A stretch of 17,609 nt of DNA from the NCBI GenBank assembly GCA_009787075.1, contig WRGS01000223.1, forward strand, positions 1 through 17,609. Reading direction: 5' to 3'. A model generated the notes under the pieces. The model was given only the letters and a program-made list of their open reading frames with translations. It was not told the DNA's origin and made no database searches. Source of the stretch: Paludibacter sp. GTDB taxonomy: Bacteria > Bacteroidota > Bacteroidia > Bacteroidales > Paludibacteraceae. A program made the translations under genes and the position numbers. This document shows positions 1 through 7,745 of the stretch, in pieces. Every line of letters begins with the position of its first letter. Positions within the stretch are counted from its first letter, which is position 1.

Positions 1-1784
1 TAACAAAAATTTGTATCTTGCGGTTGCGTTTGTTTATACTCGAGCAATCGGCTGACAACCCTTTGAGCCTCATCGTTTTTCCTTACCAAAACACAAACTC
101 TTTCGGGCTGAAAACCGCGCAGTTGCAAATCTTCCAAAACAGCGGGCAACCGCTGCAAACTCTCCTCTTGCCAATAAATTTCCGCATTTTTATCATTTTC
201 CAAAAATTCAAAACGCACATATCCTTTTTTTGCTTTGGGGCTAATTTGCTGATTTACATTACGATACGCATTCGTAATTTTTTCAATAATATTTTCATAT
301 TCATTAAAATCAACATTATTTGCCAAAATATTGTTTTTCAATTCATTATAAAGAATTTGCGGAGCAATGGAAAAAAAATTGTTATTAAATTCAATAATAT
401 TGCTGTCGCTGCGCCAATTTGTATTTAATTGAATTTCAGATATTTGTTCTTGGCGAAAATCTGTAAAAACCTGTTCGTCGAGCAATCGCCAATCCGAATT
501 GCGCCAGCGGTAAATGCTTTGCTTGACATCGCCAACAAGCATATTTGCGTTTCCGCTCGCTAAACTGTTCTGTATTAACGGTTTAAAATTTTTCCATTGC
601 AAAACCGAAGTATCCTGAAATTCATCAATCATAAAATGATTTATAAAAATTCCCGTTTTTTCATAAATAAAAGGCGAATCACTTTGGTCGATAATTTTAT
701 TGAGCAGCAAGTTTGTATCCGAAAGCAAAAAAGCGTCCTGCTCATTCATCAACTTGCTGATTTCCAACGATAAATCGGAAATTATGCCCAAATTTCCAAT
801 ATTTTTTAAAATAATTTCAGCCGAATTGTAAAATACAATATTTTTTTCAATAAAATCTAATAACTCGCATATTGACTGCAACATACCATTTGCCAAAGCA
901 AATTCAATTTTATCTTTTGCATCTGAATTTTTTGTATAACTTTTTTCGGGATTATAGCGCATTTCTGTGATGCGGACGCCAAGTTCGGCAGCAGGATTTT
1001 CCAATAATTCTTCAAATTTTTTCGTTCTTTTATATGAAAAATCTTCGTGCTGCAAACCGAATTTTTGCATTAAATCTAAAATATTTTTTGCTAAAAATTT
1101 TATGTTTTTTTCGTATTCTGCGATAATTTCTTGTAATTTATCGCGATATTTTTTCAAAAAAACTTTATCGTGCATTTTTTTGTCGGTTTGCGCCGCCTGA
1201 TTCTGAAAATTTTCTTTAAAAATTTGTTGCCCCAAATTCTGTATTTTGCTTTGAACATTCCACGATTGCCCCTGTTCAATCATATTTTCAGCCAAGTCTG
1301 TAAGCCATTCGAGCAATTGGCGGTTTTCTTCTTTGGCAAGGTTAATCATCATATTATCAGAGGCTTGCTGCAAAACCGACTCTGTGTCCAATTCAATATT
1401 GTAATTTCCAATAACGCCAATTTCACGGGCAAACGAGCGCAAAATTTGTTGAAAAAAACGGTCAATCGTGCTTACAGCAAAAAAATGATAATCGTGCAAA
1501 ATATCAAAAAGCAATTGCCGCGCCTTTGCAACTATTTCTATTTCTGGGATTTGCGTATTTTTTTTCAGTTCATTTGCAAAAATTTCATTTCTGTTGCTCG
1601 CAAGTTCAAACAGCGCATCAACAATACGCGCGCGCATTTCGTCTGTGGCTTTGTTGGTAAAAGTAACCGCCATAATACGCCGATGCGCATAAGGACGGCG
1701 GTCTTCAAAAAGCCGCGTAATAAACTCATTTGTAAGTTGATAGGTTTTGCCTGCCCCTGCCGATGCACGATAAATATTGAGCAT
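1..1784 (-). CDS. UvrD/RecB-family (AddA-like) helicase, N-terminal part, cut by the left edge
   Basis: This is an ATP-dependent superfamily 1 DNA helicase, most like the helicase-nuclease subunits (AddA/RecB) that process double-strand breaks for recombination. I translated the reverse strand by hand: the frame is open without a stop from the ATG at 1784 to base 1, giving 594 codons. Visible motifs are Walker A ASAGAGKT (residues 7-14), motif Ia VTFTNKA (40-46), motif II DEFQDT (387-392), motif III GDVKQSIYRWR (from 418) and motif IV NWRS (456-459). Relatives are usually over 1000 residues, with the last helicase motifs and often a PD-(D/E)XK nuclease in the C-terminal half, which is outside this window. 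Whether the nuclease is present therefore cannot be told. The start is chosen because the ATP-binding motif begins only seven residues in, as is normal for the family. It is divergent from folD. Family call is firm; the AddA-like assignment is inference. Confidence 0.9.
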   Translation of the reverse strand, partial: MLNIYRASAGAGKTYQLTNEFITRLFEDRRPYAHRRIMAVTFTNKATDEMRARIVDALFELASNRNEIFANELKKNTQIPEIEIVAKARQLLFDILHDYHFFAVSTIDRFFQQILRSFAREIGVIGNYNIELDTESVLQQASDNMMINLAKEENRQLLEWLTDLAENMIEQGQSWNVQSKIQNLGQQIFKENFQNQAAQTDKKMHDKVFLKKYRDKLQEIIAEYEKNIKFLAKNILDLMQKFGLQHEDFSYKRTKKFEELLENPAAELGVRITEMRYNPEKSYTKNSDAKDKIEFALANGMLQSICELLDFIEKNIVFYNSAEIILKNIGNLGIISDLSLEISKLMNEQDAFLLSDTNLLLNKIIDQSDSPFIYEKTGIFINHFMIDEFQDTSVLQWKNFKPLIQNSLASGNANMLVGDVKQSIYRWRNSDWRLLDEQVFTDFRQEQISEIQLNTNWRSDSNIIEFNNNFFSIAPQILYNELKNNILANNVDFNEYENIIEKITNAYRNVNQQISPKAKKGYVRFEFLENDKNAEIYWQEESLQRLPAVLEDLQLRGFQPERVCVLVRKNDEAQRVVSRLLEYKQTQPQDTNFC

Positions 1785-1804
1785 ATTTTTTAAAATATTT
1801 TTTA

Positions 1805-1812
1805 CAAAAATA
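1805..1812 (-). promoter_or_regulatory. -7 promoter box of the helicase gene
   Basis: On the minus strand this reads TATTTTTG, an exact match to the Bacteroidota -7 consensus TAnnTTTG, about 20 bases before the helicase ATG. No TTG lies 19 bases further upstream, so the -33 element is not recognisable. Sequence in the region is T-rich, so a chance match is possible. Confidence 0.4.
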
Positions 1813-1834
1813 AAAAAAAATCACAAGAAATCAT

Positions 1835-1842
1835 TATTTTTG
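1835..1842 (+). promoter_or_regulatory. -7 promoter box of folD
   Basis: TATTTTTG matches TAnnTTTG exactly and ends 17 bases before the folD ATG. The expected -33 position is an A-run without TTG. It stands back to back with the helicase box at 1805-1812, only 22 bases apart. Confidence 0.45.
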
Positions 1843-1859
1843 CAAAAAATAATAATGGT

Positions 1860-2732
1860 ATGCAACTTATTGATGGTAAGATAATTGCCGAACAAATAAA
1901 ACAGGAAATAGCCGTTGAAGTGGCGCAAATTGTTGCCGACGGCGGCAAACGTCCGCATTTAGCAACAGTAATTGTGGGACACGACGGCGGCAGCGAAACA
2001 TACGTTGCCAATAAGATAAAAATGTGTGAATCAGTTGGTTTCACTTCATCGGCAGTGCGTTTTGAAAGCGATGTTACCGAAGTTGAACTTCTCAAATGCA
2101 TCGAAAATTTGAACAACGACCTTAATATTGACGGTTTTATTGTGCAACTGCCTTTGCCCCAGCATATTTGTGAACAAAAAATTATTGAAGCAATCAATCC
2201 GCGCAAAGATGTTGATGGATTTCATCCAATTAACGTGGGGCGAATGTTGATTGGTTTGCCCTGCTTTGTTTCGGCAACGCCTGCGGGAATTTTAGAATTA
2301 TTAAAACGCTACAAAATAGATATTTGCGGAAAAAATTGTGTTATTCTCGGACGCAGCAATATTGTAGGCAAGCCGCTTGCCGCGCTGCTGATGCAAAAAG
2401 GTGTTGATGCCACTGTAACAGTTTGCCACAGCCGCACGCCAAACATTAAGGAAATTTGCCTGAACGCCGATATTATCATTGCGGCAATTGGTCAGCCTGA
2501 ATTTTTAAAAGCCGATATGGTGCGCAATGGCGCGGTGGTGATTGACGTTGGAACAACCCGCGTGCCTGACAAAGATGCCAAAAGCGGTTTTCGCCTCAAA
2601 GGCGATGTCGATTTTCAAAATGTTGCGCCACGATGTTCGTACATTACACCTGTTCCTGGAGGAGTAGGACCAATGACGATAATTTCATTAATGAAAAACA
2701 CACTGCTTGCAAGCAAAAAAGCGATTTATTGA
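1860..2732 (+). CDS. folD: Bifunctional methylenetetrahydrofolate dehydrogenase / cyclohydrolase FolD
   Basis: FolD interconverts 5,10-methylene-tetrahydrofolate and 10-formyl-tetrahydrofolate through the methenyl form using NADP, feeding purine and formyl-methionine synthesis in the cytoplasm. The 290 residues match the usual family length. Visible signatures are the active-site segment SETYVANK with Tyr48 and Lys52 (equivalent to the catalytic Y/K pair of the family), the folate-site QLPLP and DVDGFHP segments, the nucleotide-binding GRSNIVGKP starting at Gly164, and the C-terminal TPVPGGVGPMT. SATPAG replaces the PCTP form found in many bacteria; this variant is familiar in Bacteroidota. 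The ATG at 1860 gives an N-terminus (MQLIDGK) typical of the family. It is followed after 85 bases by a separately promoted gene, so it is probably monocistronic. Confidence 0.97.
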   Translation: MQLIDGKIIAEQIKQEIAVEVAQIVADGGKRPHLATVIVGHDGGSETYVANKIKMCESVGFTSSAVRFESDVTEVELLKCIENLNNDLNIDGFIVQLPLPQHICEQKIIEAINPRKDVDGFHPINVGRMLIGLPCFVSATPAGILELLKRYKIDICGKNCVILGRSNIVGKPLAALLMQKGVDATVTVCHSRTPNIKEICLNADIIIAAIGQPEFLKADMVRNGAVVIDVGTTRVPDKDAKSGFRLKGDVDFQNVAPRCSYITPVPGGVGPMTIISLMKNTLLASKKAIY

Positions 2733-2752
2733 AAAAATTCATGCATTGCGTT

Positions 2753-2783
2753 TTTGCTATTTACAAAAAAAGTATTATTTTTG
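2753..2783 (+). promoter_or_regulatory. Bacteroidota-type promoter of the outer-membrane barrel gene
   Basis: TTTG at 2753-2756, a 19-base spacer, then TATTTTTG at 2776-2783. Both boxes and the spacing fit the Bacteroidota housekeeping (sigma-ABfr type) promoter TTTG-N19-TAnnTTTG. Transcription would begin near 2790, leaving a leader of roughly 28 bases before the ATG at 2818. This is the best plus-strand promoter in the window. Confidence 0.7.
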
Positions 2784-2817
2784 TGCGAAAAAATAAAGTA
2801 ATCTTAAAAAAATATTT

Positions 2818-3471
2818 ATGAAGAAAATATTTTTAACTTTGTGTGTATTAATGATTTATTCATATTTAAATGCACAAATTGATTCAACTGTTACCGCTTT
2901 TGTTAATAAATTGGTTGCAGTTGTTGATGCAGATGCGAACACGCAACACGATAAAAGCAACACTTTGGGCAGCCAACTTTTTAAAAATTTTCATATAAAT
3001 TGGACTACCTACAAAACCCGCGATTATAATTGGAATCGTTTCGGCTTTGGGAGTGCATACGGGCAAAGTTTTGCATTTGAAAAGAGACTCACGTGGAAAA
3101 TCGGTTTAGACCTCGACTGGGCAAAATATACGCTCAAATATACGGGACGTTACAGTTATGTCAATCAAAAATCCACAATGAATGTAACTTCTTTCAGTGT
3201 TCCATTAATAGTTAATTATCAGGCATTTAACCGATTGTGGCAAGGGCTGAACTTTTATACAGGTCCTATATATGAACAAATTATCGCTTTCAAATCGCCG
3301 CAAATAGAATCGGACTGGATTAGCCACGCTCAATTCGGCTGGACAATCGGCGCTCGTTATCGTTTCGGCGCAATTTTCAGCGTCCGCCTTGCATACGTTC
3401 ATTATTTTACAGGAATGTTTGTAAATGGCGATATGATGCGTTCAGGCATAAGATTTTCTGTAGGTTTTTAA
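2818..3471 (+). CDS. Outer-membrane beta-barrel protein (porin-like), function unknown
   Basis: A 217-residue exported protein. Residues 1-20 form a signal peptide (MKK start, hydrophobic core, cleavage likely after YLNAQ or just before it). From about residue 55 the chain alternates polar and aromatic/hydrophobic residues in the manner of transmembrane beta strands, rich in Tyr, Trp, Phe and Gly. It ends in an aromatic strand with C-terminal Phe217, the signature read by the BAM assembly machinery. The length suggests a small barrel of about eight to ten strands. There is no visible ligand motif, so substrate and role are unknown. It has its own promoter at 2753-2783 and is followed 58 bases later by the iron-sulfur protein gene, with no terminator seen between them. 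Barrel nature is fairly sure; anything more specific is not supported. Confidence 0.75.
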   Translation: MKKIFLTLCVLMIYSYLNAQIDSTVTAFVNKLVAVVDADANTQHDKSNTLGSQLFKNFHINWTTYKTRDYNWNRFGFGSAYGQSFAFEKRLTWKIGLDLDWAKYTLKYTGRYSYVNQKSTMNVTSFSVPLIVNYQAFNRLWQGLNFYTGPIYEQIIAFKSPQIESDWISHAQFGWTIGARYRFGAIFSVRLAYVHYFTGMFVNGDMMRSGIRFSVGF

Positions 3472-3529
3472 AAAAAATAATTTAATTTTTTATAATATAA
3501 ACGAAAAACACGATAATCACTTTAATAAT

Positions 3530-5035
3530 ATGTTGCGCAGAATTAGAATTTCATTGGCAGTTGCGTTTTTTTTGTTGCTAACAATGCTGTTCCTCGATTT
3601 TACGGGGACGTTTCACAAATATTTCGCATGGATTGCAAAAATACAGTTTATTCCTGCAGTATTAGCAGTTAATGGGCTGATAGTAATTATCTTACTGCTT
3701 TTAACTTTTCTTTTTGGACGTGTTTATTGTTCAATCATTTGTCCGCTTGGAGTTTGGCAGGATTTGGTTTCATGGTTTTCCAAACATCGTAAAAAGGTGA
3801 AACATAAACCTTTTCACTATTCCCAATCGCTAACTTGGTTGCGTGTTGCTTTTTTAATTGTGTTTGTTGTACTGCTTGCAGCAGGTTTTACGCAATATGC
3901 AGGATTAATTGAGCCATACAGCGCATTTGGAAAAATCTCATCAAATATTTTTTCACCTGTTTATCGGCTTATTAACAATGTTTTAGCATTTTTTGCAGAG
4001 AAATTTAATTCTTACGCATTTTACTCAACCGATGTTGTTATAAAAAGCGTTTCGATTTTGATAATTTCAATAGTTACTTTTTTGTTTGTAAGCATTTTAG
4101 CGTGGCAACGAGGACGAATTTACTGTAATTCAATTTGTCCTGTTGGAACAGTTTTGGGCTTTGTTGCCAAATTTTCAGTTTTTAAACCCGCAATCAATCT
4201 GAAAAAATGTAATTCGTGCGGAGTTTGCGCTCGCAAATGTAAATCGCAGTGTATTAATTCAAAAGAACATAAAATTGACTACAGCCGTTGCGTTGCCTGT
4301 TTCGATTGTATGGAAGAATGTTCGCAAAAAGCAATGAAATATTCTCCAAAATTTATTTCTAATAATAATAGTAGTAAATTTCAAAATACTGAAAATAAAG
4401 AAATTGATGTTTCAAAACGCAATTTTCTGACGGTTTCGGCTCTTACGGTAACAACCGCCGCGTTAAAAGCACAGCAAAACGCTGTTGATGGCGGCTTGGC
4501 GGTTATTGAAAATAAAAAAATTCCCAAACGCCATACGCCGATTTTGCCGCCAAATTCTGAAAATCAGAAACATTTTTACAAGCATTGCACCGCTTGCCAA
4601 CTATGCATTACTGCTTGCCCGAACAATGTTTTGCAGCCGACAACAAGTATTGAGCATTTTATGCAGCCGCAAATGCAGTACGAAAACGGTTATTGCCGAC
4701 CCGAATGCGTTCGCTGCACCGAAGTTTGTCCAACACAAGCGATAAAACGTATTTCCGTTGAACAAAAATCAAGTTTAAAACGCGGAACAGCAAGGTGGAT
4801 AAGAGAAAATTGCGTTGTAATTGCAGACGGCGTAAATTGTTCAAATTGTGAACGGCATTGTCCTGTGGGCGCGATTGCACGCGTACCGCTTGATATAAAC
4901 GACGAAGATTCGTTGAAAATTCCTGTTGTTGATGTTGAACGCTGCATTGGTTGCGGCGCGTGCGAAAATCTTTGTCCTGCGCGTCCGTTCAGTGCAATGT
5001 ATGTGGAAGGAATTGAAACACAACGATTTATTTGA
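3530..5035 (+). CDS. Membrane-bound polyferredoxin: NapH-like half joined to NapG/MauM-like half
   Basis: A 501-residue membrane protein likely to move electrons between a quinol pool or membrane donor and an unidentified acceptor. The N-terminal half has several membrane helices (about 7-27, 42-64, 103-122, 170-195) and two conserved CxxxCP motifs, C67/C71 and C199/C203, as in NapH-type proteins. Two ferredoxin motifs follow: C227-C230-C233-C237 and C254-C257-C260-C264. At residues 295-315 a segment SKRNFLTVSALTVTTAALKA resembles a Tat signal with Lys-Arg instead of Arg-Arg. The second half has four more cysteine groups: C353-C356-C359-C363, C389-C393-C396-C400, C428/C437-C440-C444 and C472-C475-C478-C482, the arrangement of NapG/MauM-type ferredoxins. 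No nitrate reductase or methylamine dehydrogenase gene is nearby, so the partner is unknown. The ATG at 3530 directly precedes the first helix. Architecture is read from sequence; the electron-transfer role is inference from family. Confidence 0.85.
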   Translation: MLRRIRISLAVAFFLLLTMLFLDFTGTFHKYFAWIAKIQFIPAVLAVNGLIVIILLLLTFLFGRVYCSIICPLGVWQDLVSWFSKHRKKVKHKPFHYSQSLTWLRVAFLIVFVVLLAAGFTQYAGLIEPYSAFGKISSNIFSPVYRLINNVLAFFAEKFNSYAFYSTDVVIKSVSILIISIVTFLFVSILAWQRGRIYCNSICPVGTVLGFVAKFSVFKPAINLKKCNSCGVCARKCKSQCINSKEHKIDYSRCVACFDCMEECSQKAMKYSPKFISNNNSSKFQNTENKEIDVSKRNFLTVSALTVTTAALKAQQNAVDGGLAVIENKKIPKRHTPILPPNSENQKHFYKHCTACQLCITACPNNVLQPTTSIEHFMQPQMQYENGYCRPECVRCTEVCPTQAIKRISVEQKSSLKRGTARWIRENCVVIADGVNCSNCERHCPVGAIARVPLDINDEDSLKIPVVDVERCIGCGACENLCPARPFSAMYVEGIETQRFI

Positions 5036-5107
5036 TTTTAAATTTCAAAATTAATTTTAAATCTTGATTAACACAAAAGAATTCAATTATTTATAAAATA
5101 TAAAAAA

Positions 5108-5779
5108 ATGAAACATATACGAATACATAAGGAAGGACGGATTATTTTACTGATATTGCTGTTTGTGCTTTTTGCTTTTAACTTTTTGTTCACTATTCGC
5201 CATACAGGCAGGATTTCTATTATAAATACTGTGATTTCGGGAGGTATTTTTGCTTTTTTCGCGTATTTTTTTCGCAATCCTTCGCGTATTATCGAAATTG
5301 ACGACGACAGTTTGGTTGTTGCGCCCGCCGACGGTACAGTTGTAGTGGTTGAGCCAACCGAAGAACACGAATTTTTTGGCGGCGAAAAACGTTTACAAGT
5401 GTCGATTTTTATGTCGGTTTTCAATGTTCATGCAAACTGGTATCCCGTTTGCGGCAAAGTTTTGAAAACAAAACATCATTCGGGCAGTCATAAAGGCGCG
5501 TATTTCCCAAAATCGAGTACGGAAAACGAGCGTACTTCCGTTCTGATTCAAACATACGGCGGAACGCAAGTTTTAGTCAGGCAAATTGCAGGAGCAATTG
5601 CTCGGCGCATTGTTACTTACGCAAAAGAAAGTAAAGATTGCCGCATAAACGAACATCTTGGTTTTATAAAATTCGGGTCGCGCGTAGATATGTTTTTCCC
5701 AATTGATACGGAAATTTATGTTAAAAATGGAGACAAAACCATTGGCAACGAAACAATAATTGCGCGGTTGAATGAATGA
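5108..5779 (+). CDS. psd: Phosphatidylserine decarboxylase, short (archaeal-type) form
   Basis: Psd decarboxylates phosphatidylserine to phosphatidylethanolamine at the inner membrane. It is made as a proenzyme that cleaves itself at a Gly-Ser bond, turning the serine into the pyruvoyl cofactor. Here the site is LGFIKFGSRVD, with cleavage expected between Gly190 and Ser191, giving a short alpha chain of 33 residues. Other family marks are NPSR, the VAPADG segment, and FMSVFNVHANWYP. Two hydrophobic stretches near the N-terminus (about 12-30 and 37-55) anchor it. The 223 residues match the short class that is usual in Bacteroidota. The reading frame ends in ATGA shared with the first glycosyltransferase (4-base overlap). 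No phosphatidylserine synthase gene is in the window, although pssA is a frequent neighbour of psd. Confidence 0.95.
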   Translation: MKHIRIHKEGRIILLILLFVLFAFNFLFTIRHTGRISIINTVISGGIFAFFAYFFRNPSRIIEIDDDSLVVAPADGTVVVVEPTEEHEFFGGEKRLQVSIFMSVFNVHANWYPVCGKVLKTKHHSGSHKGAYFPKSSTENERTSVLIQTYGGTQVLVRQIAGAIARRIVTYAKESKDCRINEHLGFIKFGSRVDMFFPIDTEIYVKNGDKTIGNETIIARLNE

Positions 5780-6750
5780 AAAATAATATTACAATTTCGG
5801 TTGCTTTGTGTACGTTTAATGGCGAGCAATATATTGAAGATCAATTAAAAAGCATTGTCAGTCAGCAATTATTACCAAATGAGATAGTTATTTGCGATGA
5901 CCAATCGCAAGACAATACTGTTTCCATTGTTAATAGTTTTATAAATAGATGGAACGATAAAATTAATATTAATTTGCATATTAATGAAAAAAGATTGGGT
6001 GTAAGAGCTAATTTTCAGAAAGCCATATTGTTATGTAATTATGATATAATTTTTTTATCAGATCAAGATGACATTTGGCATAACAATAAAACAGAAAAAG
6101 TAATTTCTTTTTTTAACGAACATCCTGATATTCACGTTGTGTTTGCTAATGCAAATTTGGTAGATAACAACAATAATATTTATTCTAAGACATTATTTGA
6201 CGCTGTTAATTTTAAAGAAGAAGCGCAGCAATTATTTGCTGAAGGATATGCCTTTGAGTTGCTGAATATTGATAATCGGATAACGGGAGCAACTATGGCT
6301 TTTAAGCGGGATTTTGTTGCAGGCAACATTGATTTTCGAGATTATCACGATGTTTTACACGATGAGGCTTTATCTTTGTATGCAATAAAAAATAATTCAT
6401 TAGCATTTATTACAGAATGTTTAATGTCTTACAGAATACACGAAACACAAGCCGCAGGTTTGAGTTCTCGCTTGGAATCTCCGCCTGATATAAATGTATT
6501 TGAATACAAACCTGTAAAATATTGGGATAAAAAAACAAAAGAATTAATTCCAAATGAAAAATTAATAATTCTTCAAAATCGAGATTTATTTATAAAGTCG
6601 TACTTTGGTTTTTTTGTAATATTGTTCAACATTGCTTTATACAAAAAAAATTACAATCATTATTATAAAAGAATAATGAAAGAAGATATTCGTAGTTTTT
6701 TTAGAAATCATTTAAAAAATATAAAAAAAATATTCAAAAAATTTATATAA
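5776..6750 (+). CDS. GT2-family glycosyltransferase (rhamnosyltransferase-like)
   Basis: Transfers a sugar from a nucleotide-sugar to a growing glycan at the cytoplasmic face of the membrane. The GT-A fold is shown by the N-terminal strand ISVALCTFNGEQYIEDQL, the nucleotide-binding CDDQSQDNT, and LSDQDDIW with the metal-binding Asp96-Gln97-Asp98-Asp99. The LSDQDDIW form is common among enzymes annotated as rhamnosyltransferases, but the sugar cannot be determined from this. A hydrophobic/aromatic stretch near residues 276-291 and a very Lys-rich tail could hold it at the membrane. The start codon lies inside the psd stop (ATGA), so translation is probably coupled to psd. It is followed by a second GT2 gene after 20 bases. 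Base composition is visibly more AT-rich than psd. Confidence 0.88.
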   Translation: MKNNITISVALCTFNGEQYIEDQLKSIVSQQLLPNEIVICDDQSQDNTVSIVNSFINRWNDKININLHINEKRLGVRANFQKAILLCNYDIIFLSDQDDIWHNNKTEKVISFFNEHPDIHVVFANANLVDNNNNIYSKTLFDAVNFKEEAQQLFAEGYAFELLNIDNRITGATMAFKRDFVAGNIDFRDYHDVLHDEALSLYAIKNNSLAFITECLMSYRIHETQAAGLSSRLESPPDINVFEYKPVKYWDKKTKELIPNEKLIILQNRDLFIKSYFGFFVILFNIALYKKNYNHYYKRIMKEDIRSFFRNHLKNIKKIFKKFI

Positions 6751-6770
6751 ATTAATATTTTTCAGCACAA

Positions 6771-7745
6771 ATGAAAAAAGTATCTATCTTAATTCCATTA
6801 TATAATTCTGAGAAATATATTGCTCAAACAATTGAATCGGCGCTTAATCAAACTTGGGAAAACAAGGAAGTAATTGTTGTAGATGACGGTTCGACAGATA
6901 ATTCATTGAAAATTGCGAAAACCTATGAATCAGACATATTGAAAATATACAGACAAACAAACAAAGGCGTTTGCGCCGCTCGGAATTATGCTTTAAAAAA
7001 AGCGACAGGAGAATATATTCAGTATATTGACCACGATGATATTATAGATTTGGACAAAATAGAAAAGCAAATGAACTATATTATTTCCCATAATTTGTCT
7101 GATGCCGATGTGGTTTATTCTTCTTATGTAAATTTTTATGATGATGTAAATAATATTTTGCCGTACAATTCATCGCATAAAGATAAATCTTACGATAAAC
7201 CTTTGGAACTTTTTAATGATATGTTGATTGCCCGCAGCATCATACTTCCGGCATCGTATCTGATGCACAGAAATATAATTGAGCAGGCAGGAGGCTGGAA
7301 TGAGTTTTTGCTCAATAATGAAGACGGCGAATTTTATGCCCGCGTTATGACAAAAGCCGCAAGCGTTCATTATGTACCGAAAGTTAAAGTTTATTGGCGC
7401 ACAACGCCCGGAAGTTTGAGCAAGCAAGTTACGGCTGATTATTTGAACTTTAAATATATTGCTTGGACTGCAATAGCGAGCATTTTATTGAAAAATAATT
7501 ATTCTGAAAAAACAAAATATGCCTGCTCGCAACTTCTGTATGACTATATAACAGAATTTCGTCCCAATAATGAAAAATATTTGAAACCGCTTGAAAAATT
7601 TATGAGGCAAAACAACATTGAGTTCGATACGACAGGCAAAAGTTCTATGCATAAATTTCTGATTAATACTCTTGGATGGCGAAGAACTTTATTGTTGAAA
7701 GAAAAAATCAAACAACATAATCACCGCAAAAAAAATATATTATGA
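6771..7745 (+). CDS. GT2-family glycosyltransferase
   Basis: A 324-residue GT-A glycosyltransferase. The N-terminus KKVSILIPLYNSEKYI with VVDDGSTDNS (Asp38-Asp39) binds the nucleotide-sugar, and YIDHDD (Asp87, Asp89, Asp90) supplies the metal-binding motif. Near residues 180-190 LNNEDGEFYARV probably provides the catalytic base region (ED motif) seen in this family. The C-terminal third has no recognisable domain and ends in a basic tail. No membrane helix is evident. It overlaps the next gene by 4 bases (ATGA), so the two are likely co-translated. Donor and acceptor sugars are unknown. Confidence 0.88.
   Translation: MKKVSILIPLYNSEKYIAQTIESALNQTWENKEVIVVDDGSTDNSLKIAKTYESDILKIYRQTNKGVCAARNYALKKATGEYIQYIDHDDIIDLDKIEKQMNYIISHNLSDADVVYSSYVNFYDDVNNILPYNSSHKDKSYDKPLELFNDMLIARSIILPASYLMHRNIIEQAGGWNEFLLNNEDGEFYARVMTKAASVHYVPKVKVYWRTTPGSLSKQVTADYLNFKYIAWTAIASILLKNNYSEKTKYACSQLLYDYITEFRPNNEKYLKPLEKFMRQNNIEFDTTGKSSMHKFLINTLGWRRTLLLKEKIKQHNHRKKNIL

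Noticed and set aside
18..1793. Plus-strand open frames at 18-428, 967-1200 and 1170-1793
   Set aside because: They lie opposite the helicase gene, whose minus-strand frame is continuous and carries clear helicase motifs; the plus-strand products are low-complexity and rich in Phe, Ile and Asn without any motif.
2633..2821. Plus-strand 62-residue frame bridging folD and the barrel gene
   Set aside because: Most of it is the 3' end of folD in another frame and the rest covers the promoter of the barrel gene; the product shows no recognisable features.
3472..3529. Terminator or promoter between the barrel gene and the iron-sulfur gene
   Set aside because: The gap is almost pure A/T without a stem or a TAnnTTTG match; no call can be supported.
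5036..5107. Promoter for psd
   Set aside because: Several near matches to TAnnTTTG occur in this AT-rich gap, each with at least one mismatch and no correctly spaced TTG.
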